Shown here one piece after another: positions 62,090-64,000 of a DNA stretch of 64,000 nt. Origin of the DNA: Cymbomonas tetramitiformis. Taxonomy: Eukaryota > Chlorophyta > Pyramimonadophyceae > Pyramimonadales > Pyramimonadaceae. Where the stretch lies: NCBI GenBank assembly GCA_001247695.2, contig LGRX02035288.1, positions 1-64,000 of the forward strand. Direction: 5' to 3'. Position 1 is the stretch's first letter, and each line of letters opens with the position of its first letter. The notes beneath the pieces were generated by a model. The model was not told where the DNA came from. It saw nothing but the letters and a program-made list of their open reading frames with translations, and searched no databases. The translations under genes and the position numbers were made by a program.

Positions 62090-63110
62090 GGGAGGACTCC
62101 CGATCTGGTTTCTCGGAAGAGCCTCGCACAGCAAAGAGCCTTTCCGTGGTACCCTGCGCCGCGTGTATAGAGAGGGTGTCGAAAATTGGACGAGCCTCAG
62201 ACCTCATCTCACGTTGCACCGTCTCTTATGACATGCAGATGTCGGGAAGTGTCTAGGAAGTCCTCTCACGCGGCACGGTCTCCAATGAGATGACGAAGTG
62301 GAGGGTTGCCTTAAATGATTTTTTTTTGGGGTTAAGAGCTCGCACAGGAGGGGACCCTGCCGTGTCAGCTCGCGTCGTCTCCGAAGGTCTGCCGCAGTGG
62401 GGTTTGTTATCGACTCGCGCTGCGCCGTCTGCAAAGAGGTGACGAAGTTGGGGGCGGTGCTTTAGATGTCTTTTCACGCTGCGAAAAAAGCTCGCACCGG
62501 AATGAGCCTTTCTGTTTCACCCTGCGTCGTGTCCGGAGATCCGACGCAGTGGGGGCTTGTCCACGTCCTCGTGTCACGCTGCGCCGCCCGCAGAGAGGAG
62601 AGGAAGTAAGGACATGCCTTACATATCCTCTCACGCTGCGAAAAGAGCTCGCACCGGAAGGAGCCTTTCCGTGTCACCCTGCGTCGTATCCGGAGATCCG
62701 TTGCAGTGGAGGTTCATTCACGCCATCATGTCACGCTGCGCCGCCTGCAGGGAGGTCACGAAGCGGAGAAGCATGCCTTGGTCTTCCATTTCGCACCTTT
62801 TTCGGAGAGGTGACAATTTGGTTACGGTTGATAGATGCTCTTGCTTTAGGGAGGTGTTGTTGAAGGGAGGCACCCTGGAGATCCTGTCACACTGCATCCC
62901 TTGCAGGGAGATTACCTAGATCGGGGCCTGACTGAGATGCTACACCTTCTGCAGAGGGGTGACGAAGTGAGGAGGTTCTTTGGATGTTGTTTGACGCTGT
63001 GCCTTCTCTCGAGAGGTGAAGTGGGGACGTGGCTTAGATGCCCTGTCATGCTGCGCCTTCTTAAAAGAGATGACAAAGTGGGGAGGAGCCTCTGATATCC
63101 TTCCCCTTGT
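62090..63110. repeat. degenerate tandem repeat, about 157-bp unit
   Basis: Blocks containing gagcctttccgtgtcaccct and tcacgctgcgccgcctgcag recur; gagcctt at 62,504 and 62,661 gives a period of 157. Copies decay to both sides. The first copy overlaps the sequence right behind the GT29 motif VS, so the array may have invaded the end of that gene. Confidence 0.7.
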
Positions 63111-64000
63111 GCAATTTCGATTTTAAAAGCTTGCTAGGCCAGCAATAAACTTGCATCCGTTTTCAACTTTGACCCACAGGTGGAACTGACCTTTGCATGT
63201 TGACTATGGTGGGGATCTTGAATTTGCTTTCTTTGGGCTATCTTCATGCATGTTGACATATTCTGATAACAGTAGGTGTTTGGCTGTAATATTTGTTTGC
63301 AGATCAAGAAAAAGTCTACAGTCCACTCCATGAAGCGAGAGGGCGGGTTTCTGGACCAGCTGATGGCAACAGGACGAGTTGTAAGATTGTAAACAGGGAA
63401 AATATTGGGTACTCAAAGGAAATGCTAGACCCATACTACTCTCATATCATTTCGTGAAGCTCTATTATTGTTGTGCCGATGAACACTAACATTCACTATA
63501 CATTTTGAAAGGCTGCAGAGTGTCTGATGAACATCTCGTAGCTGTAGATAAAAGGACACAAATTTCCTTTAAAATGTTAAGAGATATTTTGATATCTTTG
63601 ATGTAACATAGTTGTTTCATAAACAGTTTGTGAATTGAAATTGGGATTTGAAAACGGGGAACTTTCAATAAAAAATGTCAATTGAAGTTACTCCGTCGCT
63701 TGAGCACTTGTAACAACATTATCAAATTTGGAAATCAACCTGGCGGAATTTTCAGGGACATGCGCGGTGAGTTTGAACGGTTTTGGGGAAGTAAATGATA
63801 TCCTTTGGATGAAACGTGACTTTGGCAAATAGAAATGCGCATAAAGAAGCTTTTGAAAAGTCCCCCCATACTTTACCTATTTTCACATTTGATAATATTT
63901 TGGATTTATTTTAGTGTGCACGTAGGCCCGTGCCAAATATCGCAGTATCAGCGTCGGCACCTTGTCTAATAGCATTATGAGCGTAGGCAAATGAGTTTAA
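63111..64000. other. no supported gene
   Basis: AT-rich sequence with short ORFs only. aataaa occurs near 63,668. Nothing else recognised. Confidence 0.4.

Overview
This window reads as nuclear DNA of a unicellular eukaryote, most likely a green alga of the prasinophyte kind. The evidence is genes split by GT-AG introns, a calmodulin-like EF-hand gene, two family-29 (sialyltransferase-like) glycosyltransferase genes, Pro-Ser 'PPSPP' linkers, many satellites, and nested transposons. No bacterial operons, tRNAs or rRNAs were recognised. The taxonomic placement is inference. Much of the window is repeats, gene fragments and virus-like insertions. Intact host genes are few.

Layout. 1-1440 is a 38-bp satellite. 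2.0-3.0 kb holds a U1-type zinc-finger first exon and a BAH-like gene. 3.5-10.2 kb is a mostly AT-rich, virus-like module: a primase-helicase, a small basic protein, an FG-GAP adhesion protein and a DNA methyltransferase broken by one stop. Two clusters of a 53-bp palindromic repeat sit directly upstream of two of these genes. 10.3-13.9 kb has a large DDE-transposase-like gene, with motifs resembling RAG1/Transib, convergent with a cysteine-rich gene. 14-22 kb is mainly repeats: a Q-rich ORF with a possible retroelement primer site, a 20-bp minisatellite carrying a hAT-like MITE with an 8-bp target duplication, and G-rich DNA. 22.3-26.2 kb has a small unknown gene interrupted by one UAG and a two-exon GHKL ATPase.

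26,653-46,163 is one nested structure flanked by TTAA on both sides. It begins and ends with the terminal inverted repeat of a 460-bp MITE. Inside are five MITE copies alternating with a second repeat. A 12.8-kb virus-like segment interrupts one repeat unit, and a 3.5-kb gag-only LTR retrotransposon interrupts another. The 12.8-kb segment carries a possible XPG-like nuclease fragment, coiled-coil and RING proteins, a TylF-like methyltransferase, a proline-linker surface protein of about 1170 residues, and small unknown genes. ORFs are cut at both of its borders.

46-64 kb looks like host sequence: a fragmentary GT29 gene, a Tudor-like exon next to a 32-bp minisatellite, a three-exon EF-hand gene, a second two-exon GT29 gene and degenerate tandem repeats. 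The stretch from 52.8 to 58.1 kb has no gene I can support.

Links between genes are suggestive only. The primase-helicase, methyltransferase and palindrome arrays could be the replication and promoter remnant of one virus. The 12.8-kb piece is probably a fragment of another viral or host locus. All splice joins were inferred by eye from GT-AG signals and phase.
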